A stretch of 64,000 nucleotides of DNA from Clostridia bacterium (GCA_016292635.1 JAEDIC010000007.1:1-64000), one strand, 5' to 3'. Positions 33,971 through 43,530 are shown, numbered from the stretch's first letter. Program-made: numbers and translations. Notes: generated from the sequence alone by a model not told the origin.

Positions 33971-35512
33971 ATGAAACGCAGCAGCGGCATACTTATGCCA
34001 ATATCGTCCCTGCCCTCACCTTATGGAATAGGCACGCTGGGCAAGGCGGCTTACGATTTTGCGGACTTTCTTTACAGCTCCGGTCAGAGCTACTGGCAGA
34101 TATTGCCCGTTGGCCCTACCAGCTATGGAGATTCGCCCTATCAAAGCTTTTCAACCTATGCGGGCAATCCTTACTTTATAGATCTTGATATGCTTATAGA
34201 GGATGGCCTTCTTACAAGGGCGGAGGTTGAAGCAAAGGAATGGGGCAAAGACCCCCGCAATGTGGACTACGGAACCATATACTGCAACCGATTTGATATA
34301 CTGGCCCTTGCCAAGGAACGGGGCTGGCAGCGAGATAAGAGCGAAGTACAAAAATTTATGGGAGAAAACTCCCGCTGGCTACCGGACTATGCGCTGTTCA
34401 TGGCGCTGAAGCGGCATTTTGGAATGAGAAGCTGGACTGAATGGGAGGATGAGGATATCCGCCTGAGAAAGCCCGCCGCCATGGATAAATACAGGGCGCT
34501 GCTCCGGGAGGACGTTGAGCTGTTCATATATATACAGTATTTGTTCTATAAGCAATGGACAGAGCTTAAATCCTATATAAACGGCTATGGCGTAGGCATT
34601 ATTGGAGACCTGCCAATATATGTGGCAATGGATTCTGCGGACGTATGGGCGGAGCCTGGGTTTTTCCAGCTGGATGAAAGGAACGTCCCTGTGGCGGTAT
34701 CCGGCGTTCCCCCGGATGCCTTCAGCGCCGCGGGCCAGCTTTGGGGCAATCCCCTGTATGCCTGGGACAGGATGCAGAAGGACGGTTTCGGATGGTGGAT
34801 ACGCCGCATTGACGGCGCCTCCAAGATGTACGATGTGATACGCATAGATCATTTCCGGGGCTTTGCAAGCTACTGGTCCGTAAAATACGGCGAGGAAACC
34901 GCCTGCCACGGCAAGTGGATAACCGGCCCCGGTATGGCGCTGGTGGGAGTACTTAAGGGTTGGTTTAAAAACCTTGAGTTTATTGCCGAGGATCTGGGCT
35001 ATGCAACTCCGGACGTGGAAAAGCTTCTTAAGGATTCCGGCTTCCCCGGCATGAAGGTATTGGAGTTTGCCTTTGATTCCCGTGATTCCAGCTCTTACCT
35101 GCCCCATGCATACAGCGAAAACTGCGTATGCTATACCGGCACCCATGACAACAGCCCTGTCGCCCTCTGGCGGAATGAGGCCTGTGCCGAGGATATAGCC
35201 TATTGCGAGCGCTATCTTGGCATAAACGAGGCGGAGGGATTCAACTGGGGAATGATACGCGGCGGCATGAGCTCCGTCGCAAGGCTGTTCGTGGCTCAAA
35301 TGCAGGATTATCTCAACCTTGGCGAAGGTCACCGCATGAACATCCCCAGCACCCTTGGCGGAAACTGGACATGGCGTATGCTGCCCGGCGAGGCGGATGA
35401 GGCGCTTTCTGAAAAGCTGTACAGCATCACAAAGCTTTACGGCAGACTTACCCGGACAAAAAAGGCCCCCGAAGCGGAGGCTGAAGCCGAAGAAAAGACC
35501 GGGCAGGAATAA
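33971..35512 (+). CDS. malQ: 4-alpha-glucanotransferase
   Basis: 513 residues, full-length GH77 amylomaltase. Catalytic motifs are DVIRIDHFRGF (nucleophile Asp), FIAEDLGYATP (acid/base Glu) and YTGTHDNSP (third Asp). It disproportionates maltodextrins in the cytoplasm to longer glucans and glucose, fitting an imported alpha-glucan. A short acidic C-terminal tail (EAEAEAEEKTGQE) is extra to the domain. GATCAGAGGAT precedes the ATG. Confidence 0.95.
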   Translation: MKRSSGILMPISSLPSPYGIGTLGKAAYDFADFLYSSGQSYWQILPVGPTSYGDSPYQSFSTYAGNPYFIDLDMLIEDGLLTRAEVEAKEWGKDPRNVDYGTIYCNRFDILALAKERGWQRDKSEVQKFMGENSRWLPDYALFMALKRHFGMRSWTEWEDEDIRLRKPAAMDKYRALLREDVELFIYIQYLFYKQWTELKSYINGYGVGIIGDLPIYVAMDSADVWAEPGFFQLDERNVPVAVSGVPPDAFSAAGQLWGNPLYAWDRMQKDGFGWWIRRIDGASKMYDVIRIDHFRGFASYWSVKYGEETACHGKWITGPGMALVGVLKGWFKNLEFIAEDLGYATPDVEKLLKDSGFPGMKVLEFAFDSRDSSSYLPHAYSENCVCYTGTHDNSPVALWRNEACAEDIAYCERYLGINEAEGFNWGMIRGGMSSVARLFVAQMQDYLNLGEGHRMNIPSTLGGNWTWRMLPGEADEALSEKLYSITKLYGRLTRTKKAPEAEAEAEEKTGQE

Positions 35513-35527
35513 AACCAAACAAAACTA

Positions 35528-35554
35528 TACCCCGGAGAATATCCGGGGTATTTT
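35528..35554. terminator. Bidirectional terminator after malQ
   Basis: TACCCCGGA and TCCGGGGTA form a perfect 9-bp stem around a 5-nt loop. T-rich on the plus side (TTTTG) and ATAGTTTTG on the minus side, so it serves malQ and the convergent membrane-protein gene. Confidence 0.85.
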
Positions 35555-35555
35555 G

Positions 35556-37430
35556 CTATTCGTATTTGTATATGGCTGAGGTCTCGTTCGCAAAAACCAG
35601 CTCAAGGTCTGCAAAGTCTATATGGGATATGGGATAAGAGTTTCGCTCATATGGGCCTATGTATATGTAATCCACGCCGTATTTCTTATATAGGTCTGCC
35701 GATTCCACTGGATATTCAAACATGGCCCGTATATCCTGCTCCCGCTGATAGGTATCATAGCCGTGGTAATACAGGTATGATGCGGAGCCGCATACTATGC
35801 TGCGCCCGGTAAGGGAGGCTACGGCGTTGTTATGGTTGGTTGTGGTGAGGAACAGTGCGTCCGCAGGTGTGTTTTCCTCGATAAAGCGGGCAGCTTCCAC
35901 CTCGCCTTCGGAGAATACCTCGTATTCGCTTACAAGCTCCCGCCCAATGGTGAGCACACCGGAGAGTGTCATAGCGACAACCGTTATGACAGCCAGCAGT
36001 CTGCGTCCCTTTATGCCTTCAAGCTTCGGGTATACATCCACGAGGAAGGAGGCGACCAGGCCTGAGGAGAATGCGTACCAAATGAACAGCAACTTGTTGT
36101 TGTCGTATGGATTGGGTTGGAACTGTATGAATTCCGCAAGCACCCACAGGAGGAGCACGCCGTACCATGTAAGCCTGTCATTTTCTTTTGCGGAAATAAA
36201 GGCAACGGGCAGCAGCAGAAAGATGAGCCCGAGATTCTTTATATAGAACCAGAGGAAGGTGTCGGTTTCGTTGCTCCAGTTGAAATTCAGCGTAAGGAAA
36301 TCCCCGGCGCTTTTAAAGGTAAACAGCAGCAGCTGGGGCGCGGCTATTATTACCGCGATAATGCCGTACATGAGGAATTTCTTAGGGGCGATGGTTTTGC
36401 GTATCGAGCGAATGAACCAGGGTATGCTCACCAAACCCAAAGCAAGGAAAGAATGGGTGTGTATCAGCGGCAGCAGCCCCGCCATCACGCCAAGGGGCGG
36501 AAACAGCCAGTCCTCTCCATCCAGCGCCGCCCTTCGAAGCAGCAGCAGGCAGGGGAAAAGTACACTCCAGCCGAACAGCGTTGCCCGCTGGGGGATAAGC
36601 ATATCAGCAATAACGTTTACCCAGCGTATGTTTTCACCGACGAGGTTGGTTGGGGTTTCGTAAAAGGCGGTGAATATGCGGGTAAAGTTATATGGATTCT
36701 GCGCAATGCCGTTCATAAAATATGCAAAGCCAAAGCCGCCCCCAAGGAAGAACAGCACAAAGGCCAGCACGGCCTTTTTATTGTTTCTGAACCAGTCCTC
36801 AAAGAGCAGGTATACCCCGGATGCCACTGAGAAAAAGGCAGGTATCATGGGCAGCATATAGGCTAGGCGCAGTGACGCGCCAAGGGTGTAAAATGTGGAG
36901 CTTACGCTGTCGCATAGGAAGGGATAGCTCATTAACTGCCCGGAAAATATGGAATATTCCGGCGGGAAGAAGCACTGACGGGATATGCTTGAGATGATGC
37001 TCAAATGCATACACATATCCCCGTAGGTGGATTGCCCGGATGAAAGCCCGCCGTATTCGTTCATGGGCAAAACGTGGGTGTAGAGCAGCACGCATAGCAG
37101 CGCCGCCGTGGGCAGAACGCACCAGAGATATGGCTTTAGCGCGATCCTCCGGGGCAGCATCATAAGCCTGCGCCCCTTAAGCACGGCTGCGGCTCCAAGT
37201 CCTGCGGCTATGGCAAGGGCAAGCAGCTGAGACAACAGGGTGAATCCAAGAACGAAGGATAGAAGAGCCGGCAGCCACATGAGCATTAAGAGGCCTATGG
37301 CTGTGCCCAATGTTAAATGCAGCAGCCGCCCCTCCCGGGGGAAAACATTAAATGCGACGAAATACCCGGAGGCAAGAAATGCCACAAGGTACACTACTGA
37401 TATGATATTGCCGAAAAAAGTACCGTCCAT
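35556..37430 (-). CDS. Large polytopic membrane protein, GT-C-like
   Basis: 624 residues with about 13-14 membrane segments across residues 1-490 and an extracytoplasmic C-terminal domain (about 500-624). An early loop reads YGDMCMHLSIISSISRQC after two membrane pairs, a place where GT-C glycosyltransferases keep acidic catalytic residues. The C-terminal part (FIEENTPADALFLTTTNHNN; YKKYGVDYIYIGPYE) resembles the soluble tail of YfhO/DUF2298-like membrane glycosyltransferases. A role in lipid-linked sugar transfer is a guess. No Shine-Dalgarno; a TATAAT lies 7 nt before the ATG. Confidence 0.7.
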   Translation of the reverse strand: MDGTFFGNIISVVYLVAFLASGYFVAFNVFPREGRLLHLTLGTAIGLLMLMWLPALLSFVLGFTLLSQLLALAIAAGLGAAAVLKGRRLMMLPRRIALKPYLWCVLPTAALLCVLLYTHVLPMNEYGGLSSGQSTYGDMCMHLSIISSISRQCFFPPEYSIFSGQLMSYPFLCDSVSSTFYTLGASLRLAYMLPMIPAFFSVASGVYLLFEDWFRNNKKAVLAFVLFFLGGGFGFAYFMNGIAQNPYNFTRIFTAFYETPTNLVGENIRWVNVIADMLIPQRATLFGWSVLFPCLLLLRRAALDGEDWLFPPLGVMAGLLPLIHTHSFLALGLVSIPWFIRSIRKTIAPKKFLMYGIIAVIIAAPQLLLFTFKSAGDFLTLNFNWSNETDTFLWFYIKNLGLIFLLLPVAFISAKENDRLTWYGVLLLWVLAEFIQFQPNPYDNNKLLFIWYAFSSGLVASFLVDVYPKLEGIKGRRLLAVITVVAMTLSGVLTIGRELVSEYEVFSEGEVEAARFIEENTPADALFLTTTNHNNAVASLTGRSIVCGSASYLYYHGYDTYQREQDIRAMFEYPVESADLYKKYGVDYIYIGPYERNSYPISHIDFADLELVFANETSAIYKYE

Positions 37431-37437
37431 ATTTAGA

Positions 37438-37443
37438 ATTATA
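37438..37443 (-). promoter_or_regulatory. Extended -10 box 7 nt before the ATG (leaderless)
   Basis: TGGTATAAT on the minus strand; the -35 is poor (TTTATT region). The predicted start site falls on or next to the ATG at 37430. Confidence 0.6.
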
Positions 37444-37516
37444 CCATATACACGCGCAAAATAAAGCGTCGCCCGTTCCCCGCAATACTGGTAAACATCG
37501 GGAAGGGGGATATAAT

Positions 37517-37565
37517 AACAATATATGGTATTTAACCTTGAAAAGAGGGCACGAAATATTGTATA
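37517..37565 (+). promoter_or_regulatory. Possible NrdR boxes upstream of nrdD
   Basis: AACAATATATGGTA (37517-37530) and ACGAAATATTGTATA (37551-37565) resemble the paired ACACWATATWTNGTGT-type NrdR sites that repress ribonucleotide reductase genes. Centres are about 34 bp apart, close to three helical turns. Matches are imperfect. Confidence 0.4.
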
Positions 37566-37598
37566 TTTATAATAGACGGAAATTTGTGGAGGCTGCTC

Positions 37599-39659
37599 AT
37601 GTACAAGGTATTAAAGCGAGACAACACCGTAACGGAATTCGACATCACAAAAATAAGCGGGGCCATCGCCAAAGCTTTTGACGCCATGGAGAAACAATGT
37701 GACCGGAATGAGATAGATTTTCTGGCCCTAAAGGTGACGGCGGATTTTGACGCCAAAATAAAAAACGACCTGATAGCCGTTGAGGATATTCAGGACAGCG
37801 CAGAGCAGGTGCTGATACAGGCCGGCTACGGCGATGTTGCCAAGGCCTATATACTGTATCGCCGGGAGAGGGAAAAACTCAGGAATCTTAAGTCCACCAT
37901 ACTGGACTATAAGGACACGGTGAATAATTACGTCCACGCTAAGACTATACGCATGAAGGAAAACGCCACCGCATCCTATTCTGTTGGCGGCCTTATCCTT
38001 TCCAACAGCGGCGCAATAACCGCAAATTACTGGCTGTCTGAGATATACGATGCGGAGATAGCCAACGCCCACCGCAACGGCGATATGCACCTACATGACC
38101 TTACCATGCTCACCGGCTACTGTGCAGGCTGGTCCTTGAAGCAGCTTATAGCGGAGGGTCTGGGCGGCGTAATGGGCAAGATAGACTCAAAGCCTCCAAA
38201 GCACCTTTATTCCCTCTGCAATCAGATGATAAACTTCCTTGGCGTAATGCAGAACGAGTGGGCGGGCGCCCAGTCCTTCTGCTCCTTCGATACTTATCTT
38301 GCCCCCTTTGTAAAGGCGGACAGTCTTTCATACAAGGATGTAAAGAACTGCATCGAAACCTTCGTATTCGGCGTAAATACCCCCAGCCGTTGGGGCACTC
38401 AGGCGCCCTTCAGCAATATTACTTTGGACTGGACAGCGCCGGACGACCTTCGTGATGAGCATCCCGTGATAGGCGGCGTGGCGGCGGATTTCAAATATAG
38501 CGACTGTCAGGCCGAGATGGACATGATAAACCGTGCCTTTATGGAGGTAATGGTGGAGGGGGACTCCAACGGCAGCGGCCTTGCCTATCCCATACCTACT
38601 TACGCCATAGATCCGGATTTCGACTGGTCTGATACCCCAAACAACCGCCTGCTCTTTGGCATGGCGGCAAAATACGGCACTCCTTACTTTGCAAACTATA
38701 TCAGCAGCGGACGCAGCAAGACCGAGGTGCGGGATATGCTTCGCCCATCATACGGCCCAACCGAGCTTAGGCGCAAGGCGGGGGGATTCTTCGGCTGCGG
38801 CGAAAACAGCGGCTCTGTGGGCGCTGTAACGCTGAACCTGCCGAGGCTCGCATACCTTTCCGAGACCGAGGATGAATTCTACACTCGGCTTGATAAGCTG
38901 ATGGACCTTGCTTCACGCTCCCTTGAGATAAAGCGCAGCATTATAAACAAGCTTATGAACGAGGGTATGTATCCCTATACCAAGAGATACATCGGCTCTT
39001 TCGATAATCACTTCTCCACCATAGGCATAGTGGGCATGAACGAAGCGGGGCTTAATGCCCGATGGCTCAGGGCGGGGCTTACAGACGTTCGCACCCAGCG
39101 CTTCGCCAAGGATGTGCTGAGGCATATGCTGGACAGGCTCAGGCTGTATCAGGAGCGTACGGGCTCATTGTACAACCTTGAGGCAACCCCAGCGGAATCC
39201 ACCGCATACCGCATGGCCCGCGAGGACGTGGAACGGTATCCCGGCATAGTTACCGCTGCGCCCAACGGCACCCCATACTATACCAACAGCACCAATATGC
39301 CTGTGGACTTTACCGACGACCTTACCGAGGCGCTGGAGGCACAGGATGAACTGCAGACCCTATACACCTCCGGCACGGTGTTCCATGTATTTACCGATGA
39401 GGAATTGCCGGATTGGCGGCGGGCGGCGGAGATCGTACGGGCCATAGCCACCGGCTATCAGCTGCCTTACTTTACCCTGACCCCCACCTATTCCATCTGC
39501 CCCAAGTGCGGCTATCTTCCCGGCAGCCAGCCTGTATGTTCCGGGTGTGGCGAGCATGCGGAGGTGTTCAGCCGCATAACCGGCTACTACCGCCCCATTG
39601 ACAACTGGAACGATGGCAAGCTGCAGGAGTTCCGAGACAGGGTAGCGTATAAAATATAA
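37599..39659 (+). CDS. nrdD: Anaerobic (class III) ribonucleoside-triphosphate reductase
   Basis: 686 residues. An N-terminal ATP-cone (about 1-90: KVLKRDNTVTEFD ... AYILYRRERE) senses dATP. The ten-stranded barrel follows. A C-terminal zinc site (CPKCGYLPGSQPVCSGCG) precedes the glycyl radical motif RITGYYRPIDNW with Gly662. It makes deoxynucleotides without oxygen. It needs an NrdG activase, which is not next door; the downstream gene is a MATE pump on the other strand. The ATG at 37599 follows TGGAGG; a start at 37584 would include the Shine-Dalgarno. Confidence 0.95.
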   Translation: MYKVLKRDNTVTEFDITKISGAIAKAFDAMEKQCDRNEIDFLALKVTADFDAKIKNDLIAVEDIQDSAEQVLIQAGYGDVAKAYILYRREREKLRNLKSTILDYKDTVNNYVHAKTIRMKENATASYSVGGLILSNSGAITANYWLSEIYDAEIANAHRNGDMHLHDLTMLTGYCAGWSLKQLIAEGLGGVMGKIDSKPPKHLYSLCNQMINFLGVMQNEWAGAQSFCSFDTYLAPFVKADSLSYKDVKNCIETFVFGVNTPSRWGTQAPFSNITLDWTAPDDLRDEHPVIGGVAADFKYSDCQAEMDMINRAFMEVMVEGDSNGSGLAYPIPTYAIDPDFDWSDTPNNRLLFGMAAKYGTPYFANYISSGRSKTEVRDMLRPSYGPTELRRKAGGFFGCGENSGSVGAVTLNLPRLAYLSETEDEFYTRLDKLMDLASRSLEIKRSIINKLMNEGMYPYTKRYIGSFDNHFSTIGIVGMNEAGLNARWLRAGLTDVRTQRFAKDVLRHMLDRLRLYQERTGSLYNLEATPAESTAYRMAREDVERYPGIVTAAPNGTPYYTNSTNMPVDFTDDLTEALEAQDELQTLYTSGTVFHVFTDEELPDWRRAAEIVRAIATGYQLPYFTLTPTYSICPKCGYLPGSQPVCSGCGEHAEVFSRITGYYRPIDNWNDGKLQEFRDRVAYKI

Positions 39660-39694
39660 CTCGAAAAAGCGGCGCAGTACCACTTTTTCGACAT
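39660..39694. repeat. Solo end hairpin of the structured element
   Basis: CTCGAAAAAGCGG...CCACTTTTTCGACA matches the right-end hairpin of copy C (CGAAAAAGTGGC...GCCACTTTTTCGACA), with the body of the element absent. It lies directly between the nrdD stop and its terminator. Confidence 0.6.
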
Positions 39695-39700
39695 CATGAA

Positions 39701-39728
39701 AATACCCCTTTTAAAGGGGTATTTTTGT
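39701..39728. terminator. Terminator of nrdD and the convergent MATE gene
   Basis: AATACCCCTTT and AAAGGGGTATT form a perfect 11-bp stem, followed by TTTG on plus and TTCATGATG on minus. Confidence 0.85.
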
Positions 39729-39739
39729 CCGCAGTTAAT

Positions 39740-41173
39740 TTATGCCCTTGCCTGCTGCCTTGCAAGCCGGTTTTCCCAGAACCGCTCAAGGCCTTCCTTG
39801 CCCTGATCTGTAACGGGGCGCAGCCAGCGGTAGGTGGAAAAGTACTTAAGGCAGAGAATGGTCTTTACATAATCCTCCGCAATGTACATTATGGCAAATA
39901 CAACGGGGAAGGGAAGCTTAAGCACGAAGGCGGCAAGGGCCGTTGCAGGCACGGACAGCAGCCAGAGGGAGAACAGGTCCAGCCGCACGCCGACGGCAGT
40001 GTCTCCCCCGGGGCGGAATATGCCCACTATCTGTATATACGGCATATTGCGCACGGGCAGCTCTATGCCGTATATCAGCATAAGTATGCCGGTGGTTTTC
40101 AGGGTTTCCTCGGTTATTGTGCCGCTGAGGTTGAATATGCCCGCAAGGAAATGGCGGGAAAACACTATGCCGAGCCCCACAACTATGGAAGCCAGCACCA
40201 TAGCCACGCTGAAGCGTATGGAGGTCTGCACCGCTTCTTCCGTATTGCCTGCGCCTATGTCCTTGCCAACCATTATGCTGCAGGCGCTGCAGAGGCCGAT
40301 GAAGAACACGAAGGCAAAGTTTTCAAATGTGCGGAATATGGTAACAGCGGCGTAATTCTGATAGCCAAGGTTTGCGAAGATAACGCTGAACAGAAGAGTA
40401 CCCAGGCCCCAGAAGGTTTCGTTCAGTATTACCGGCATGGCTTTGCGGAAAAAGCGCATAACAAAGCCGTTTGCAAAATTGAACATTTCCTTTGGCGGGG
40501 AAATGAGGAAATTTCTGTTGAAAGCGGAGATTGTATAGGTGACCACCGGGCCGGACCAGGAGGATATCACCGTGGCAAGCGCGGCGCCCTTTACGCCCAT
40601 TTCGGGCAGGCCGAACGCACCGAATATGAGGCCGTAGTCAAGGAATGCGTTAAGCACAGTGGTAAACAGGGAAACATACATGGGTATCTTTACCTGTTCG
40701 GTGGAGCGCAGCACCACCGAAAGCACAAGGCTTATGCCTGTGGCGATATATGACCAGCAGGCCACCTTAAGGTATTCTGAACCTACTGCCACAACCTCCG
40801 GTTCCCGGTTGAATACTTTAATGACCGCTTCCGGGAAAAGGCATGCTACGGCGCAGAACAGGGCGCATATGGATATTACGAAAATAAGGGCAATGCCATA
40901 GGTACGGCGTATGCCCTTTGTATCCTCTGCGCCCCAATACTGGGCGATGAATACAGCGGCTCCTGAGCTTATGCCGAATACTATCATATTAAGGAACCAG
41001 CCAAACTGGCCTGCCATGCCAACGGCGGAGAGGGGAACATCGCCCAGCTGGCCAACCATCAGGGTGTCCACCAGTATAAATGAGCTGGTCAATAAATTCT
41101 GCAGGGCTATGGGAAGACCAAGGGTGAGGGCGGTTTTCCAGAACGCCCGGTCTCCCAGATGTTTTTTAAGCAT
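39740..41173 (-). CDS. MATE-family efflux transporter
   Basis: 477 residues, twelve membrane segments in two MatE halves (LTLGLPIALQNLLTSSFILVDTLMVGQLGD; second half from about 240). MATE pumps expel cationic drugs or metabolites using Na+ or H+. A hydrophilic C-terminal tail (about 450-477) is rich in Arg. AAAGGAG precedes the ATG. A 14-bp palindrome about 48 bp upstream could be the site of a local regulator. Confidence 0.9.
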   Translation of the reverse strand: MLKKHLGDRAFWKTALTLGLPIALQNLLTSSFILVDTLMVGQLGDVPLSAVGMAGQFGWFLNMIVFGISSGAAVFIAQYWGAEDTKGIRRTYGIALIFVISICALFCAVACLFPEAVIKVFNREPEVVAVGSEYLKVACWSYIATGISLVLSVVLRSTEQVKIPMYVSLFTTVLNAFLDYGLIFGAFGLPEMGVKGAALATVISSWSGPVVTYTISAFNRNFLISPPKEMFNFANGFVMRFFRKAMPVILNETFWGLGTLLFSVIFANLGYQNYAAVTIFRTFENFAFVFFIGLCSACSIMVGKDIGAGNTEEAVQTSIRFSVAMVLASIVVGLGIVFSRHFLAGIFNLSGTITEETLKTTGILMLIYGIELPVRNMPYIQIVGIFRPGGDTAVGVRLDLFSLWLLSVPATALAAFVLKLPFPVVFAIMYIAEDYVKTILCLKYFSTYRWLRPVTDQGKEGLERFWENRLARQQARA

Positions 41174-41220
41174 ATTCGCTCCTTTTATACATTCATGATT
41201 CAGTCATAACAGTTTATATC

Positions 41221-41234
41221 AAACCATATGGTTT
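41221..41234. promoter_or_regulatory. Palindrome upstream of the MATE gene
   Basis: AAACCATATGGTTT is a perfect 14-bp palindrome. On the minus strand it lies between TTGCAA and TATAAA, in the spacer of a possible MATE promoter (short, about 15 bp), so a repressor there would block transcription. No regulator gene is adjacent. Confidence 0.45.
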
Positions 41235-41271
41235 TGCAATAGCCCCGCGCTTGCCCAAATATTAGGGATCA

Positions 41272-41300
41272 TTGCCAAGAGGAAGCTATGATAGTATAAT
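41272..41300 (+). promoter_or_regulatory. Promoter of pfkA
   Basis: TTGCCA (41272-41277), 17 bp and TATAAT (41295-41300). Leaves a leader of about 60 nt. Confidence 0.75.
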
Positions 41301-41368
41301 ATACTCAGATTAATATGGGATAATTGGAGAATTAAAAACCTTGTCCAATTATATACGGAGGTATTGCA

Positions 41369-42343
41369 ATGGCAGTGCATAGAATAGGCGTTTTGACCAG
41401 CGGAGGAGACACTCCCGGCATGAATGCGGCGGTAAGAGCGGTAGTTCGCCGCAGCCTGAGCTTTGGGGATGTTGTTCTGGGTGTATATCACGGATACGAG
41501 GGGCTTATGAACGGCAGCGTAAAGCAGCTTCAGTCCGCCGATGTTCACGGGGTTATACAGCGGGGCGGCACCATACTCCGCACCGCCCGTTCCGAGACTT
41601 TCAAAACACCTGAGGGACAGGAAAAGGCTATAAGGCTCATGGAGGCCTATGAGATGGATTCTCTGGTGGTAATAGGCGGCGACGGCAGCTTCAGAGGCGC
41701 CGAGGCCCTTGCAAAGCGGGGCGTAAACGTAATGGGTATGCCCGGAACAATAGATAACGACATGGGCTATACCGACTTTACCATAGGCTTTGATACTGCC
41801 GTAAACAACGTTATAAGCGAGCTGGAAAAGATAAGGGATACCATGCGCTCCCATGACAGGGTGGCGGTGGTTGAGGTAATGGGCAGAGCCTGCGGCGATA
41901 TTGCCCTCTGGTCTGCAATGACGGGACCCACCGATATAGTGCTTACCCCCGAGTGCCCCAGGCCGTGGGAAGAAGCAGCTGCCCATCTTGTGCAGAACAG
42001 GCTGCTGGGACGCTATACCAGCCTTGTGGTGATAGCGGAAGGCGCCGGCAAGGCAGAGGACTTCGCCAAGTTTGTGCGGGAAACTACCGATGTGGATATT
42101 AAGCCCGTTGTGCTCAGCTACATTCAGCGCGGCGGCTCCCCCACAGCGGCGGACAGGATGCTGGCTACTCGCTTGGGCGCAAGGGCTGTTGAGCTTATCC
42201 ACGAGGGCAAGCGCAACCGCGCCGTCGGCATAAGGGACAACAAAATAATAGACGTGGATATATGCGAAGCATCCGGCCATAGCGACAACTTTGACGAAGA
42301 ACTGTACAATCTCCACGGTGTACTGAACAAGATATACATTTAA
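41369..42343 (+). CDS. pfkA: 6-phosphofructokinase
   Basis: 324 residues. GVLTSGGDTPGMNAAVR binds ATP, GGDGSFRGA (about 99-107) is the ATP-type version of the GGDGS/GGDDT switch, and PGTIDNDMGYTDFTIGFDTA holds the catalytic Asp. It phosphorylates fructose 6-phosphate, the committed glycolytic step. ACGGAGG precedes the ATG. The threonine aldolase gene begins 20 bp after the stop and may be cotranscribed. Confidence 0.95.
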   Translation: MAVHRIGVLTSGGDTPGMNAAVRAVVRRSLSFGDVVLGVYHGYEGLMNGSVKQLQSADVHGVIQRGGTILRTARSETFKTPEGQEKAIRLMEAYEMDSLVVIGGDGSFRGAEALAKRGVNVMGMPGTIDNDMGYTDFTIGFDTAVNNVISELEKIRDTMRSHDRVAVVEVMGRACGDIALWSAMTGPTDIVLTPECPRPWEEAAAHLVQNRLLGRYTSLVVIAEGAGKAEDFAKFVRETTDVDIKPVVLSYIQRGGSPTAADRMLATRLGARAVELIHEGKRNRAVGIRDNKIIDVDICEASGHSDNFDEELYNLHGVLNKIYI

Positions 42344-42363
42344 AATTTCAGGGAGGCGTCTGC

Positions 42364-43398
42364 ATGAAATTCTTTAACTGCGATTACAACGAGGGCGCAT
42401 ATCCTCCCATCCTCAAAAAGATGATGGACACTAACCTCTGCCAGAGCATAGGCTACGGCGAGGACGAATACTGCGAGGAGGCCCGCAATATGATACGGGG
42501 CCTTTGCGACGCGAAGGATGGGGATGTACATTTCCTCGTTGGCGGCACACAGACCAATCTTACCGTGATATCTGCGGCGCTGAGGCCCCATCAGGGCGTT
42601 ATATCCCCCGAGACGGGCCATATAAACGTCCATGAAACAGGCGCAATAGAAGCCACCGGTCACAAAGTGCTTACCGTTAAAACGCCCGATGGCCTGCTTA
42701 CGGCGGATATGGTGGAAAAGGTATGCCATGATCACTTTACCGATGAGGCCTTTGAACATATGGTAATGCCGGGCATGGTGTATATCTCCAGCCCATCGGA
42801 GCTTGGCACCGTGTATTCAAGGCAGGCTCTTACCGACCTTAGGGCGGTATGCGACAAGTATGACCTTATGCTTTACATGGACGGCGCAAGGCTGGGCTAC
42901 GGCATGGCTGCCAGGGAAAACGACATTGACCTACCCTTCCTTTATAATGTGTGCGATGCATTCTATATCGGCGGCACAAAGCAGGGCGCGATTATGGGCG
43001 AGGCGCTGGTGATACGCAATGCCGCCCTAAAGAAGGACTTCCGCTATATGATAAAGCAAAAGGGCGGAATGTTCGCCAAGGGCAGGATGCTTGGCATACA
43101 GTTCCTTGAGCTGTTCCGTGACGGGGCTTATTTCAAGCTGGCGGAGCACGCGGACAGGCTGGCGGATGATATTCGCGGCGCTTTGGCAGCGAAGGGATAT
43201 CCTTTTGCCGTGCAGAGCGGCACTAACCAGATATTCGTAATACTGCCGGACGAGGCAACCGCAAAGCTTAAGGAGAAGTATGTTTTGTCTGATTCCGGCC
43301 GATATGACGATACCCACAGCGTTCAGCGTATCTGCACAAGCTGGGCCACGAATCCCGCCGATGTTAAGGAGCTTATAGCGGATATCGAGAGCCTGTAA
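42364..43398 (+). CDS. ltaE: Low-specificity L-threonine aldolase (beta-eliminating lyase family)
   Basis: 344 residues, PLP fold type I. The lysine that binds PLP is in YIGGTKQGAIMGEA, and MDGARLGYGMA carries the Asp that contacts the pyridine nitrogen. It cleaves threonine or allo-threonine to glycine and acetaldehyde; some close members use other beta-hydroxy amino acids. The start follows GGGAGG. Clear family, substrate preference uncertain. Confidence 0.85.
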   Translation: MKFFNCDYNEGAYPPILKKMMDTNLCQSIGYGEDEYCEEARNMIRGLCDAKDGDVHFLVGGTQTNLTVISAALRPHQGVISPETGHINVHETGAIEATGHKVLTVKTPDGLLTADMVEKVCHDHFTDEAFEHMVMPGMVYISSPSELGTVYSRQALTDLRAVCDKYDLMLYMDGARLGYGMAARENDIDLPFLYNVCDAFYIGGTKQGAIMGEALVIRNAALKKDFRYMIKQKGGMFAKGRMLGIQFLELFRDGAYFKLAEHADRLADDIRGALAAKGYPFAVQSGTNQIFVILPDEATAKLKEKYVLSDSGRYDDTHSVQRICTSWATNPADVKELIADIESL

Positions 43399-43530
43399 CG
43401 GTTGCAAAAGCTGCTTTGTTTGCGGCAAATTGTGCAATATGGGCAAAAGAGGCGGCGGGAGATGTTTTTGACTGCCGCTACATATGATATAGTAAAGCAA
43501 TAATTTTGACGAAAAAAGGGGGAACCCATA

